A stretch of 33,050 bases of DNA, from contig JAEUOY010000066.1 of NCBI GenBank assembly GCA_016790515.1, forward strand, positions 1 through 33,050. Reading direction: 5' to 3'. The notes below the pieces were generated by a model. The model did not search any database. It saw only the letters and a program-made list of their open reading frames with translations, and was not told where the DNA came from. Positions 24,903-33,050 of the stretch are shown here, piece after piece. Each line of letters begins with the position of its first letter. The stretch's first letter is position 1. Source of the stretch: Burkholderiaceae bacterium (lineage in GTDB: Bacteria > Pseudomonadota > Gammaproteobacteria > Burkholderiales > Burkholderiaceae_C). The position numbers and the translations under genes were made by a program.

Positions 24903-26393
24903 ATGCAGGCGCCACGGCTCGAGGACGTGCTGACGCGCGTGGTGGCCTGGCACAACCGGCACCCGCTGGCGCGCCGCATCGGGGTCGCGCAGGTGCACAG
25001 CGTCGGCGAGGTGCTGCTGCCCTTCGCCAGCGCGCAGGCCGTCGCCGCGGCCGCGCCGGCGGCGTCGGTCGAACCGCCCCGGCCCGCGCAGCCGTCGGCG
25101 GCGTCGCTGGCGGCGGTGGTGCTGGCGCGCGCGGCAGCCCGGCCGGCCCGGCCGTCCTGGGTGCCCCAGGCGGCCATCGCCGAGGGTCCGATCGACCCGG
25201 CCGACATCGACCTGGCGCTGGGCGATGAGACCGGCGCCGCCGACACGGCGCCCGACCCGGGCGCGGCGGCGTCGGACCCTGCCGAACCGCCCGACCCGCC
25301 GCCCGACCCGCCGCCCGACCTGCCGCCCGAGCCCGCTGCCGAGCACCCGCATGGCGTGGCGGCTGCCACGGCGTCGGCGGCCGCCGAGGTGCGCCGTGGC
25401 GGCTGGCTGGCACGGTTGCGCCTGGCCGGCCACCGACCCGCCCTGCCGCGGCTCGAAGCCGCCTTCGCCCGCGACTTCCTATGGCCGCTGACACCACAAC
25501 AGGTCGCGCGCTGGGCCCGCCGTCATGGCCAGCCGCTGCCGCTGGCGCCGCCCGATTGGCCGCAACGGCGGGTGGCGCCCGATCCGGCCCGGCTGGCAGC
25601 GCTGCGGCAGAAAGGGCTGTCGAGGAGCCTCGACCTGCACCTGCTGACCGCGGCGATCGGGGTCGGCGATCGCCGCATCCGCCTGCTGCTGGACGGCAGC
25701 GGCCATGTCCTCGGTCCCCGTGCCTACAGCCCGCGCCGGATCGCTGTCGCGGCAGCCGCGCTCACGGCGACCGTGCTGGGCGCCCTCCTGCCGTGGCTGG
25801 CTGCGGACACCGGCCCGGCGGGTCGCGGCGCGGCCGTGCCGATCGCAGCGGCGATCGCGGCATCGGCGCCGGACGAGTCGGCGATCGAGCCCCACGCGAC
25901 ACCGGCGAGCGCCACCGCGGCGGCCGAGTCGACGCCGCCGGCATCGGCTGCGGCCGCGGTTGCCGAAGCGCAGCCGGCCCGGGCCGAGGCTTCTGCAGCC
26001 TCCGAACCCGCTGCCGACGCCCCGGCCGCGCCGCAGGCGGACATCCGCCCGCAGTTGTCCGACGACGAGCGGCGTGCCGCACGGGAGCAGTCCGAGCGCC
26101 TGCGCGGCCGCGCCAGCGCCGTGCCGGAGGCGGCGGCGCCGGCCGCCACCGGACCGGTCTATGCCGTCGTCGCGCGACCCAGCCGGCAGCGCGAGGCCGC
26201 GGCGAGCGACCTGGTGCTGATGCATTCGGTCGCCGCCCGCCTGCCGCCGCCCGCACCCGACCATGCCGAACTGATGCAGACCCGCGGCGAATGGCGCGCG
26301 GCCTGGTGGCCGTTCGCCAGCCTGGCCGATGCCGAACGCGCCCGCGTGATGCTGGCCGGCCGGGGGCTGAAGGCCGAGGTGGTGGAGTTCTGA
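24903..26393 (+). CDS. Uncharacterised single-pass membrane protein with SPOR-like C-terminus
   Basis: 496 residues; I do not recognise the family. N-terminal about 278 residues look cytoplasmic, beginning MQAPRLEDVLTRVVAWHNRH, with a Pro/Asp repeat (residues ~129-144) and Ala-rich segments. A transmembrane helix lies at about 279-302 (AVAAAALTATVLGALLPWLA). A long Ala/Pro/Glu-rich linker follows, then a C-terminal 80-residue segment resembling a SPOR domain: YAVVARPSRQ and later WRAAWWPFASLADAERARVM. This is the usual layout of periplasmic septal-peptidoglycan binders (DedD/FtsN type), but the N-terminal half is too long for those. A GTG at 24879 is an alternative start. Confidence 0.7.
   Translation: MQAPRLEDVLTRVVAWHNRHPLARRIGVAQVHSVGEVLLPFASAQAVAAAAPAASVEPPRPAQPSAASLAAVVLARAAARPARPSWVPQAAIAEGPIDPADIDLALGDETGAADTAPDPGAAASDPAEPPDPPPDPPPDLPPEPAAEHPHGVAAATASAAAEVRRGGWLARLRLAGHRPALPRLEAAFARDFLWPLTPQQVARWARRHGQPLPLAPPDWPQRRVAPDPARLAALRQKGLSRSLDLHLLTAAIGVGDRRIRLLLDGSGHVLGPRAYSPRRIAVAAAALTATVLGALLPWLAADTGPAGRGAAVPIAAAIAASAPDESAIEPHATPASATAAAESTPPASAAAAVAEAQPARAEASAASEPAADAPAAPQADIRPQLSDDERRAAREQSERLRGRASAVPEAAAPAATGPVYAVVARPSRQREAAASDLVLMHSVAARLPPPAPDHAELMQTRGEWRAAWWPFASLADAERARVMLAGRGLKAEVVEF
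25287..25334 (+). repeat. 12-bp tandem repeat encoding Pro-Asp-Pro-Pro
   Basis: CCGCCCGACCCG at 25287-25298 and 25299-25310, CCGCCCGACCTG at 25311-25322, and a decayed fourth unit to 25334. In the SPOR-like protein it makes a PPDPPPDPPPDLPPE run, a polyproline stretch whose translation should depend on EF-P. Confidence 0.85.
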
Positions 26394-26456
26394 TCGCGCC
26401 GCACCGGGCGCTCGGAGGCCGGTCCGATCGCGACCCCGACGCGGGTCCCGCTGCCC

Positions 26457-27665
26457 TCAGCGCAGGCAGCGCAGCAGCCGCTCGAAGCCGCCGCGGTAGC
26501 TCGCCACCCAGCGCGCGCGCTGCGCCAGGCTCGGCGCGGCGTCGCCGGCCAGCGCGGCGCGAAGGCCCTCGGCGAGCTGCGCGACCGGTCGCAGCAGCGG
26601 CGGCCCCGCTGATTCCCAGGTGGCGGCATAGGCCGCCAGCTTGCCGGCCCCCCCGCCATCGTCGGGCCGCTGCAGGCCGACGGCCGGCACGCCGAACGCC
26701 GACGCGACGATGTGGCCGTGCAGGCTGCTGCCGGCATGGACCCGGCAGTGCGCCAGCAGCGCGCAGATATCCCAGAGGTCCAGGCCGTCGAACACCCGCA
26801 CCGCCGCCGAGCGCATGCGGCCGGCGATGCGCTGCAGCAGGCCCAGTTCGTCGTGCCAGGGCGCGGCGCCGGCGCGAAACAGCACGACGCCCAGCCCGGT
26901 GGCCTCGACCGCATCGTCGAGCTGGGCGGCGATGAGCGCCAGCGTCGCGTCGTCGCCGAAGTCGGCCGCGAGCTGCACGGCGATGTAGCCCCTCGGCAGC
27001 GCCGCCAGCAGGCTTCCGACCGGCGCTCGGTGGGCGCGGGCCCGGATCGCCACGCCGAACAGCACGTCGACCATCACCGCCGGATCGGGCATCAGTGCCG
27101 CGGCGATGCCGGCCGCCTGCAGCTGGGCCAGCGTCGCCGCATCGCGCACCGCGACCGCGTCGGCCGCCGCCAGCCTGGCGAGCACGGCTTCCCGCCAGGG
27201 CGGCGGCAGCGCGCCGAGCGCGACGCCGCCGACCGCGCCGAAGACGACCCGCTCGATGCCCGGCAGTTCGGCACGCGAGGCGACATAGGGCATCGCCGCC
27301 GACGTGCCCAGCATCGCGCGCAGCCAGCGCGGTTCTTCGTCGGGATGCCGGTCGAGGTACGACAGCGTCGGCGTGACCGCGTCGCCGGGCAGCAGCATCG
27401 CCGCGGCCTGGCGCGCGCTGCAGGTCAGGATCTCGCCGCCGGCGTGGACCAGCTGCGCGCCGCGCAGGCGGCCGTCGCCGGCCAACCGGTGCAGCGCCCG
27501 CACCCGGTGGCCGCCGTACCGCCGCAGGTCGCGCTCGGCCAGTCCGGCGAAGACCAGTTCGCGCCCCGGCAGCAGCGCGGCGGCGACATGCGGAAACACC
27601 AGGTCACCGAAGTTGTGCCGGTCGAAGGCACCGAACAGCACGGTGGTCGTCGGCCGGCGGGGCAT
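26457..27665 (-). CDS. Polysaccharide pyruvyl transferase family protein
   Basis: 402 residues. The N-terminal VLFGAFDRHNFGDLVFPHV matches the NxGD motif that opens this family (PF04230/WcaK-CsaB type). The C-terminal HAGSSLHGHIVASAFGVPAVGL is its second signature (R/SxxH, the histidine being catalytic in CsaB-type enzymes). A middle segment AGGEILT also fits. Members add pyruvate ketals from PEP to sugars of exopolysaccharides or cell-wall polymers. No glycosyltransferase or polysaccharide export genes surround it, so it may be an isolated relative with another role. ATG 27663-27665 is chosen, though its Shine-Dalgarno is poor. It lies 12 bases downstream of a sirtuin remnant. Confidence 0.8.
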   Translation of the reverse strand: MPRRPTTTVLFGAFDRHNFGDLVFPHVAAALLPGRELVFAGLAERDLRRYGGHRVRALHRLAGDGRLRGAQLVHAGGEILTCSARQAAAMLLPGDAVTPTLSYLDRHPDEEPRWLRAMLGTSAAMPYVASRAELPGIERVVFGAVGGVALGALPPPWREAVLARLAAADAVAVRDAATLAQLQAAGIAAALMPDPAVMVDVLFGVAIRARAHRAPVGSLLAALPRGYIAVQLAADFGDDATLALIAAQLDDAVEATGLGVVLFRAGAAPWHDELGLLQRIAGRMRSAAVRVFDGLDLWDICALLAHCRVHAGSSLHGHIVASAFGVPAVGLQRPDDGGGAGKLAAYAATWESAGPPLLRPVAQLAEGLRAALAGDAAPSLAQRARWVASYRGGFERLLRCLR

Positions 27666-27677
27666 CGGCGCGCCCGG

Positions 27678-27928
27678 TCAGGTCGGCGCCCGGGCAGGGC
27701 GAGCGGCACAGACGGCCGGCAGCAGCTCGCCGATGTCCCCGCGCCACAGCGCGTCGGCCGACACATCCATCGCCGCGGGCCGGTGGTTGACGCTCACGAC
27801 GCGGGCCCCACGGCTTCGGTGGCGATGCCCGCGCCGGCCAGCACGGCGATGCGGCTTGCCGCGGCGATCCCGCGCATGGCGGCGCCGACGGCGCCGACGG
27901 CATCGGGCGACTGCGGGCCTCGGGTCAT
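27678..27928 (-). pseudogene. Sirtuin (Sir2-type NAD-dependent deacylase) remnant with internal deletion
   Basis: From ATG 27926-27928 the minus strand encodes 44 residues including SRIAVLAGAGIATE, the Sir2 NAD-binding start (usual GAGIStESGIPDFR), then stops at 27794-27796. In the next frame it continues GARVVSVNHRPAAMD and ALWRGDIGELLPAV, which matches the Sir2 C-terminus (VNxxPTxxDxxADxxxRGxxGxxLP). The catalytic His and Zn-Cys region is missing, about 180-200 residues if full length was ~250. So one internal deletion with a frame change fused the two ends. The ATG overlaps the ylqF stop (ATGA), showing that an intact ylqF-sirtuin pair once existed here. Confidence 0.68.
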
Positions 27929-28875
27929 GGTCGGTCGTCGCTCGGCGGCGCAGCGCCCTGCCCCCTGCCGCGCCGCTTCGTCGCCAGCCGCGCCGCCTCC
28001 TGCGCCTGGCCGGCCGCCAGCCAGCGCGCATGTTCGTCGGGCGTCTCCAGCGTGATGCGGCCGAGCGCGCCCGACCGGAAGTCGTTCAGCACGACCTCGG
28101 ACGCCTTCTGCAGATTCGGCCGGCCGCCCGCCTGCAACAGACCGCGCTGGCGGGCAATCAGCTCCAGCAGCGCGTCGGCGGGCATCGCCGCCAGCGCGGC
28201 CGGGTCGGGCAGCCGGTAGCGGGCCGCGACGGCGCCGGCATAGCGGGCCTGCAGCCGCGCCAGCAGCGCCAGCGCGACCTCGTTCTCGTCATAGGCATTG
28301 CGGCCGATCGCGCCGCTGGCGGCCAGGTGCAGCCCGCTCTGCGGCACCTCGATGCGCGGCCACAGCATGCCCGGCGTGTCGAACAGCGTCACGTCGCTGG
28401 CCAGCTGGATCGCCTGCTCGGCCCGGGTGATGCCGGCCTCGTCGCCGGTCTTCGCGGCCTTGCGGCGCACCAGCGTGTTGACCAGCGTGCTCTTGCCGAC
28501 GTTGGGAATGCCGCAGACCAGCACCCGCAGCGGCTTGACCATGCCGCCGCGCAGCGGCGCCAGCGCGCGGCAGGCGGCGATCAGCCGGGCCGCGGGCGCG
28601 GCCTCGCCGGCATCGAGCGCGATTGCCCGGGTGGCCGGCTGCGCGTTGTAATGGTCCAGCCACAGCGTGGTCAGCTGCGGGTCGGCCAGGTCCTGCTTGT
28701 TCAGCAGCTTCAGCGCCGGCCTGCCCGAGGTCAGCGCCGCCAGCAGCGGGTTGGCGCTGGCGCCTGGCAGCCGAGCGTCGAGCACTTCGATGACGACGTC
28801 GATGCCGGACCTCAGCCGCTCGGCCAGCGCCCGCCGGGTGCTGTGCATGTGGCCTGGGAACCATTGGATGGCCAT
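27925..28875 (-). CDS. ylqF: Ribosome biogenesis GTPase YlqF (RbgA)
   Basis: 316 residues. Circularly permuted GTPase of the YlqF/YawG family: G4 NKQDL (59-63) comes first, G1 GIPNVGKST (122-130) later, then G2/G3 with DTPGMLWP. The N-terminus MAIQWFPGHMHSTRRAL is a family hallmark. In studied bacteria RbgA promotes late 50S subunit assembly. The C-terminal tail is basic and Gly/Pro-rich (TKRRGRGQGAAPPSDDRP). ATG 28873-28875. It overlaps the sirtuin remnant by 4 bases. A TAGAAT -10 on the minus strand at 28946-28951 may drive it. Confidence 0.95.
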   Translation of the reverse strand: MAIQWFPGHMHSTRRALAERLRSGIDVVIEVLDARLPGASANPLLAALTSGRPALKLLNKQDLADPQLTTLWLDHYNAQPATRAIALDAGEAAPAARLIAACRALAPLRGGMVKPLRVLVCGIPNVGKSTLVNTLVRRKAAKTGDEAGITRAEQAIQLASDVTLFDTPGMLWPRIEVPQSGLHLAASGAIGRNAYDENEVALALLARLQARYAGAVAARYRLPDPAALAAMPADALLELIARQRGLLQAGGRPNLQKASEVVLNDFRSGALGRITLETPDEHARWLAAGQAQEAARLATKRRGRGQGAAPPSDDRP

Positions 28876-29254
28876 CGGGAGGGACGTGCCGAAGGCGGTC
28901 GTTCAAGGAAAAAACGCCGCAAATCAATGACTTGGTGGACCGTGAATTCTACGGGTGGGTGATCGCTCCAGGCGAGCCGCCGCGCCGCGACGGCACCAGG
29001 AGGGCCGCGGGGGTGCCGTTCGAGCACCGGGACGCCGACGGGCATCGGGCGGCAGCAGCATGAAGCCGAACGCCCGCCGGGCAGCGATCGGCACTGTCGC
29101 GGCCCGCCTGCGGGCGGCGGACCTCCGGCGCGCCGGCGAGTCGGCGTTCAGACCGACGCCGCGTCTTGACGAAATCTTGATGCTGGCGCCGAGAACCTTG
29201 TCGGCGTCTTGACGTCGTTCGTCCGAGCATCGATCCGTACGAATCGGAGGATCC
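28876..29254. other. 379-bp intergenic region between ylqF and the kdp operon
   Basis: Divergent control region without a supported gene. It contains a minus-strand TAGAAT (28946-28951) for ylqF, a GCCCG-CCTG-CGGGC hairpin near 29102, three TCTTGA(C/T)G repeats (29164-29214) and the GGAGG Shine-Dalgarno of the kdp leader peptide (29246-29250). Reading frames of 85 and 112 codons here look like GC-rich noise. Confidence 0.6.
29164..29214 (+). promoter_or_regulatory. TCTTGACG direct repeats upstream of kdp
   Basis: TCTTGACG (29164-29171), TCTTGATG (29175-29182) and TCTTGACG (29207-29214). The first two are 11 bp apart, one helical turn, the spacing expected for tandem binding of an OmpR-family response regulator such as KdpE. 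Each also contains a TTGACG/TTGATG that could serve as a -35. Confidence 0.45.
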
Positions 29255-29356
29255 GTGGACATCGTCTATCTCATCGCGGCCGGCGCCTGCTGGGTGACCG
29301 TCGTCGCGCTCGCGCTCGGGTGCGAGCGCCTGCTGGACCGGAAGGCGGCGCCATGA
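29255..29356 (+). CDS. Small membrane peptide at the head of the kdp operon
   Basis: 33 residues, GTG start with GGAGG 5 bases upstream. Almost the whole peptide is one transmembrane helix ([20 protein letters not shown]) followed by a charged end [11 protein letters not shown]. Its stop overlaps the kdpF ATG (ATGA), so the two are translationally coupled. Size and position suggest an extra KdpF-like stabiliser of the complex or a leader peptide. I do not know a named family for it. A Shine-Dalgarno and a coupled stop make chance unlikely. Confidence 0.68.
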   Translation: MDIVYLIAAGACWVTVVALALGCERLLDRKAAP

Positions 29357-29445
29357 CCGGCTGGGACATCGCCGGCGGCCTGATCGCCATCGGCCTGCTG
29401 ATCTACCTCGTCGCCGTGTTGCTGCGGCCGGAGGGCTTCTCGTGA
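29353..29445 (+). CDS. kdpF: K+-transporting ATPase subunit KdpF
   Basis: 30 residues (E. coli KdpF 29). A single hydrophobic helix, [17 protein letters not shown], ends with the KdpF-typical RPEGFS. KdpF stabilises the KdpABC complex in the membrane. It starts within the stop of the preceding peptide and its own TGA overlaps the kdpA GTG (GTGA). Confidence 0.93.
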   Translation: MTGWDIAGGLIAIGLLIYLVAVLLRPEGFS

Positions 29446-31217
29446 ACGCGCCCGCCTGGATGCAGTTGATCGCCTACCTGGCGATCCTGCCGCTGCTGGC
29501 CTGGCCATTGGCGCGGATGATGGAAGCGGTGATGCAAGGCCGCTTCGCCCGCGGCCGGCAGATCGAGGCCCCGCTGTTCCGCGTGGCCGGCATCGACGCC
29601 GAACGCGAGCAGCCGTGGCTGTCCTATGCCGTCGGGCTGCTGGTGTTCAACGGCCTCGGCGTGCTCGCGGTCTATGCCCTGCAGCGTCTGCAGGCCGTGC
29701 TGCCCCTGAATCCCCAGGCCATGGCCGCGGTGTCGCCGGACTCGGCCTTCGACACCGCGATCAGCTTCGTCACCAACACCAACTGGCAGGGCTACGGCGG
29801 CGAGTCGACGATGAGCTACCTGACGCAGATGCTCGCACTGACGGTGCAGAACTTCCTCTCCGCGGCCACGGGCATCGTGGTCGTCGTCGCGCTGATCCGC
29901 GGCTTCGCGCGCCATTCGGCACAGGCCGTCGGCAACGTCTGGATCGACCTCACCCGCGCGACGCTGTGGATCCTGCTGCCGCTGTCCTTCGTCTTCGCGC
30001 TGGTGCTGGCGGGTCTGGGCGTCATCCAGACTGTCGGGCCCTACCAGGACGTGCAGACCGTGGAGGCCGTCACCTGGCAGCTGCCCAGGCTGGGCGCCGA
30101 CGGTCGGCCGGTCGCGGACGACAAGGGCCAGCCGGTGATGGAGGACAGGAGCGCCCGAACGCAGCAGCTCGCGATGGGCCCGGTGGCCTCGCAGCTCGCG
30201 ATCAAGATGGTCGGCACCAACGGCGGCGGCTTCTTCAACGCCAACTCGGCGCATCCGTACGAGAACCCGACGGCCGTCACCAACTTCCTGCAGATGCTGT
30301 CGATCTTCCTGATTCCGGCGGCGCTGTGCCTCGTGTTCGGCCGCATGGTGGGCGACCTGCGCCAGGGCTGGGCGGTGCTGGCGGCGATGACGCTGTTGTT
30401 CGTCGTCGGCGTCATCGCGGCCACCGCCGCCGAGCAGCAGGCCAACCCGGCGCTGACCGCGCTGGGCGTCGACCCGTCCGGCGGCAACATGGAAGGCAAG
30501 GAGGTGCGCTTCGGCATCAATGCCTCGGCGCTTTTCGCCACCATCACCACCGCCGCCAGCTGCGGCGCGGTGAACTCGGTGCACGACAGCTTCATGCCGC
30601 TGGGCGGCATGGTGCCGCTGGTGATGATCCAGCTCGGCGAGGTGGTCTTCGGCGGTGTCGGCTCCGGCCTGTACGGCATGCTGGTGTTCGCCATCCTGGC
30701 CGTGTTCATCGCCGGGCTCATGATCGGCCGCACGCCCGAGTTCCTGGGCAAGAAGATCGAGGCCCACGAGACGAAGATGGTCTCGATCGCCATCCTCGTG
30801 ACGCCGCTGCTGGTGCTGCTGGGCACTGCGATGGCGGTGCTGTCCGAAGCGGGGCGTGCCGGCATCGCCAACCCCGGGCCGCATGGCTTCAGCGAGGTCC
30901 TCTACGCGCTGTCCTCGGCCGCCAACAACAACGGCAGCGCTTTCGCCGGCCTGGCGGCGAACACGCCCTTCTACAACACGCTGCTGGCGGTGGCGATGTG
31001 GTTCGGGCGCTTCGGCGTGATCGTGCCTGTGCTGGCCATCGCCGGATCGCTGGCCGCCAAGAAGCGGCTGGAAGTGAACGGCGGCACGCTGCCGACCCAC
31101 GGCCCCCTGTTCATCGCGCTGCTGATCGGCACGGTGCTGCTGGTCGGCCTGTTGAACTACGTGCCGGCGCTGGCCCTCGGGCCGGTGGTCGAGCACCTGA
31201 TGCTGTCGGCGACCTGA
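29442..31217 (+). CDS. kdpA: K+-transporting ATPase subunit A
   Basis: 591 residues (E. coli 557), the K+ channel-like subunit of the Kdp high-affinity uptake system. It is an SKT-superfamily membrane protein with four selectivity-filter regions visible: [45 protein letters not shown] and [14 protein letters not shown]. There are about ten transmembrane helices. An additional stretch between helices (residues ~200-245, including [19 protein letters not shown]) is hydrophilic, as in other KdpA. Start GTG 29442, overlapping the kdpF stop, gives the expected N-terminus with the first helix at once. kdpB starts 10 bases after its stop. Confidence 0.97.
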   Translation: MNAPAWMQLIAYLAILPLLAWPLARMMEAVMQGRFARGRQIEAPLFRVAGIDAEREQPWLSYAVGLLVFNGLGVLAVYALQRLQAVLPLNPQAMAAVSPDSAFDTAISFVTNTNWQGYGGESTMSYLTQMLALTVQNFLSAATGIVVVVALIRGFARHSAQAVGNVWIDLTRATLWILLPLSFVFALVLAGLGVIQTVGPYQDVQTVEAVTWQLPRLGADGRPVADDKGQPVMEDRSARTQQLAMGPVASQLAIKMVGTNGGGFFNANSAHPYENPTAVTNFLQMLSIFLIPAALCLVFGRMVGDLRQGWAVLAAMTLLFVVGVIAATAAEQQANPALTALGVDPSGGNMEGKEVRFGINASALFATITTAASCGAVNSVHDSFMPLGGMVPLVMIQLGEVVFGGVGSGLYGMLVFAILAVFIAGLMIGRTPEFLGKKIEAHETKMVSIAILVTPLLVLLGTAMAVLSEAGRAGIANPGPHGFSEVLYALSSAANNNGSAFAGLAANTPFYNTLLAVAMWFGRFGVIVPVLAIAGSLAAKKRLEVNGGTLPTHGPLFIALLIGTVLLVGLLNYVPALALGPVVEHLMLSAT

Positions 31218-31227
31218 GGCGACCACC

Positions 31228-33050
31228 ATGACCCGCCAGACCCCGACCCTGTTCGACCCGGCGCTGATGAGGCCGGCCATCGCCGACGCGTTCCGCAAGC
31301 TCGACCCGCGCGTGCAGTGGCGCAACCCGGTGATGTTCGTCGTCTACGTCGGCAGCGCCTTCACCACCGCGCTCGCCGCCGCCAGTCCCGACGTGTTCAC
31401 CGTCGGCGTGGCCCTGTGGCTGTGGTTCACCGTGCTGTTCGCCAACTTCGCCGAGGCGCTGGCCGAAGGCCGCGGCAAGGCGCAGGCCGCGTCGCTGCGC
31501 GGACTGAAGAAGAAGACCTGGGCCAAGAAGCTCGAGGGCGCCAGCGCGCGCGGCCAGTCGCGCACCGCGATGAAGTGGCACCCGCTCGAAGCCGACACCC
31601 TGCGCAAGGGCGACCTCGTGCTGGTCGAAGCCGGCGACACGATTCCCGCCGACGGCGACGTGATCGACGGCGTGGCCTCGGTCGACGAGAGCGCAATCAC
31701 CGGCGAATCGGCACCGGTGATCCGCGAGTCCGGCGGCGACTTCTCGGCGGTCACCGGCGGCACGCGCGTGCTGTCCGACTGGATCGTCGTGCGCGTGGTC
31801 GTGAACCCGGGCGAGACCTTCGTCGACCGCATGATCGCGATGGTCGAGAACGCCAAGCGCCAGAAGACGCCCAACGAGATCGCGCTGACCATCCTGCTGG
31901 TGGCACTGACGGTGGTGTTCCTCGGCGTCGTCGCCACGCTGCTGCCGTTCTCGGTCTTCGGCGTACGGGCGACCGGTACGGGACAGCCGGTAAGCCTGGT
32001 CGTCCTGGTCGCGCTGCTGGTCTGCCTGATCCCGACCACCATCGCCGGACTGCTCAGCGCCATCGGCGTGGCCGGCATGAGCCGCATGATGAAGGCCAAT
32101 GTCATCGCCACCTCGGGTCGCGCGGTGGAGGCGGCCGGCGACGTCGATGTGCTGCTGCTCGACAAGACCGGCACCATCACGCTGGGCAACCGGCAGGCCA
32201 GCGCCTTCATCCCCGCCGCGGGCGTGAAGGAAGCCGACCTGGCCGACGCCGCCCAGCTCGCGTCGCTGGCCGACGAGACGCCCGAGGGGCGCAGCATCGT
32301 CGTGCTGGCCAAGCAGAGGTTCCGGCTGCGCGAGCGCGACGTGGCCGCCTTGGGCGTCACCTTCGTGCACTTCACCGCGCAGACGCGCATGAGCGGCGCC
32401 GACCTGCCCGGCCCGGACGGCCGCCCACGGCTGCTGCGCAAGGGCGCGGCGGACGCGATTCGAAGGCATGTCGAGTCGCTCGGCGGAAGCTTCCCCGCGG
32501 CGCTTCAGGCGGCGGCGGACGTCGTCGCCAGCCGCGGCAGCACGCCGCTGGTGGTGGCCGACGGCACGCGCGTGCTCGGCGTGGTGGAGCTGAAGGACAT
32601 CGTCAAGGGCGGCATCAGGGAGCGCTTCGCGGAACTGCGCCGCATGGGCATCAAGACGGTGATGGTGACCGGCGACAACCGGCTCACCGCCGCGGCGATC
32701 GCCGCCGAGGCCGGCGTCGACGACTTCCTGGCCGAAGCCACGCCCGAAGCCAAGCTGAAGCTGATCCGCGAGCACCAGGCCGCGGGCCGGCTGGTCGCGA
32801 TGACGGGCGATGGCACGAACGACGCGCCGGCACTGGCGCAGGCCGACGTGGCGGTGGCGATGAATACCGGCACGCAGGCCGCCAAGGAGGCCGGCAACAT
32901 GGTCGACCTCGACAGCAACCCGACCAAGCTGATCGAGATCGTCGAGACCGGCAAGCAGATGCTGATGACTCGCGGCTCGCTGACCACCTTCAGCATCGCC
33001 AACGACGTGGCCAAGTACTTCGCCGTCATCCCCGCCGCCTTCGTCGCCAC
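31228..33050 (+). CDS. kdpB: K+-transporting ATPase subunit B (cut by the right edge)
   Basis: The first 607 codons of about 690. P-type ATPase that hydrolyses ATP to drive K+ through KdpA. The TGES actuator motif is seen as [10 protein letters not shown], the phosphorylated aspartate is D312 in [12 protein letters not shown], and the hinge region is [20 protein letters not shown]. The ion-site helix [13 protein letters not shown] is also present. It begins [18 protein letters not shown], typical of KdpB. The frame is open to the last base, so the end, kdpC and any kdpDE lie outside the window. Confidence 0.97.
   Translation, partial: MTRQTPTLFDPALMRPAIADAFRKLDPRVQWRNPVMFVVYVGSAFTTALAAASPDVFTVGVALWLWFTVLFANFAEALAEGRGKAQAASLRGLKKKTWAKKLEGASARGQSRTAMKWHPLEADTLRKGDLVLVEAGDTIPADGDVIDGVASVDESAITGESAPVIRESGGDFSAVTGGTRVLSDWIVVRVVVNPGETFVDRMIAMVENAKRQKTPNEIALTILLVALTVVFLGVVATLLPFSVFGVRATGTGQPVSLVVLVALLVCLIPTTIAGLLSAIGVAGMSRMMKANVIATSGRAVEAAGDVDVLLLDKTGTITLGNRQASAFIPAAGVKEADLADAAQLASLADETPEGRSIVVLAKQRFRLRERDVAALGVTFVHFTAQTRMSGADLPGPDGRPRLLRKGAADAIRRHVESLGGSFPAALQAAADVVASRGSTPLVVADGTRVLGVVELKDIVKGGIRERFAELRRMGIKTVMVTGDNRLTAAAIAAEAGVDDFLAEATPEAKLKLIREHQAAGRLVAMTGDGTNDAPALAQADVAVAMNTGTQAAKEAGNMVDLDSNPTKLIEIVETGKQMLMTRGSLTTFSIANDVAKYFAVIPAAFVA

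Noticed and set aside
28924-29262. 112-codon (minus) and 85-codon (plus) frames in the kdp-ylqF gap
   Set aside because: No Shine-Dalgarno, no recognisable motif, Arg/Ala-rich, and they overlap each other and the promoter-like elements.
29403-31325. 640-codon antisense frame opposite kdpA
   Set aside because: KdpA is unmistakable on the plus strand; the antisense product is His/Gln/Arg-rich without domains.

Overview
The window looks like chromosome from a very GC-rich betaproteobacterium. It is probably a Burkholderiales member of the Rubrivivax/Leptothrix/Methylibium type, but that is inferred from base composition and gene content, not from a database search. Supporting signs are the HU - tRNA-Val - ppiD order, uvrC close to pgsA, an EF-P with arginine at position 32 next to its rhamnosyltransferase earP, a GTP-dependent PEP carboxykinase, and the two-domain MnmC. 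Nearly everything is housekeeping. I see no prophage, transposase, CRISPR array or defence island. Because of the GC content, many long antisense reading frames are open by chance.

Layout. 1-2,700 (minus strand): HU, tRNA-Val(UAC) with an intrinsic terminator, ppiD, tRNA-His(GUG). 2,879-7,010 (minus): uvrC, a lipoprotein-like TonB-C-type protein, pgsA and an EamA-type transporter, packed with overlapping ends. 7,075-8,897 (plus): earP and efp, ending in a clear terminator. 8,930-11,901 (plus): a DUF3445/heme-dependent N-demethylase-like gene carrying a REP-like insertion, overlapping mnmC. rpiA (minus) and pyrD (plus) are divergent. 13,680-15,604: scoAB (minus), divergent from a PaaI-type thioesterase (plus) across a palindromic operator candidate, then a PAS-LuxR regulator. 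16,221-19,833: pckG (minus), divergent from an AspT/YidE-type transporter (plus). 19,861-22,912 (minus): an SDR dehydrogenase, yceH, a hotdog thioesterase, a candidate sigma-32 promoter, two small heat-shock proteins and a decayed patatin remnant. 23,141-26,393 (plus): ETF-ubiquinone oxidoreductase and an uncharacterised SPOR-like membrane protein. 26,457-28,875 (minus): ylqF, a sirtuin remnant and a polysaccharide pyruvyl transferase-like gene. 29,255 to the right edge (plus): a 33-residue membrane peptide, kdpF, kdpA and the first 607 codons of kdpB.

How the genes work together. earP and efp form an enzyme-substrate pair for EF-P activation. ETF-QO, scoAB, the thioesterases and possibly the SDR fit acyl-CoA and ketoacid catabolism feeding the quinone pool. 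The Hsp20 pair looks heat inducible. The kdp genes encode high-affinity K+ uptake.

I did not find a convincing undescribed multi-gene system. The most unusual points are fine-scale: a 24-bp minisatellite inside uvrC, an in-frame REP-like insertion with 8-bp flanking repeats, two gene remnants (sirtuin, patatin) shortened by internal deletions, a probable heat-shock promoter built over a stop codon, and several palindromic operator candidates.
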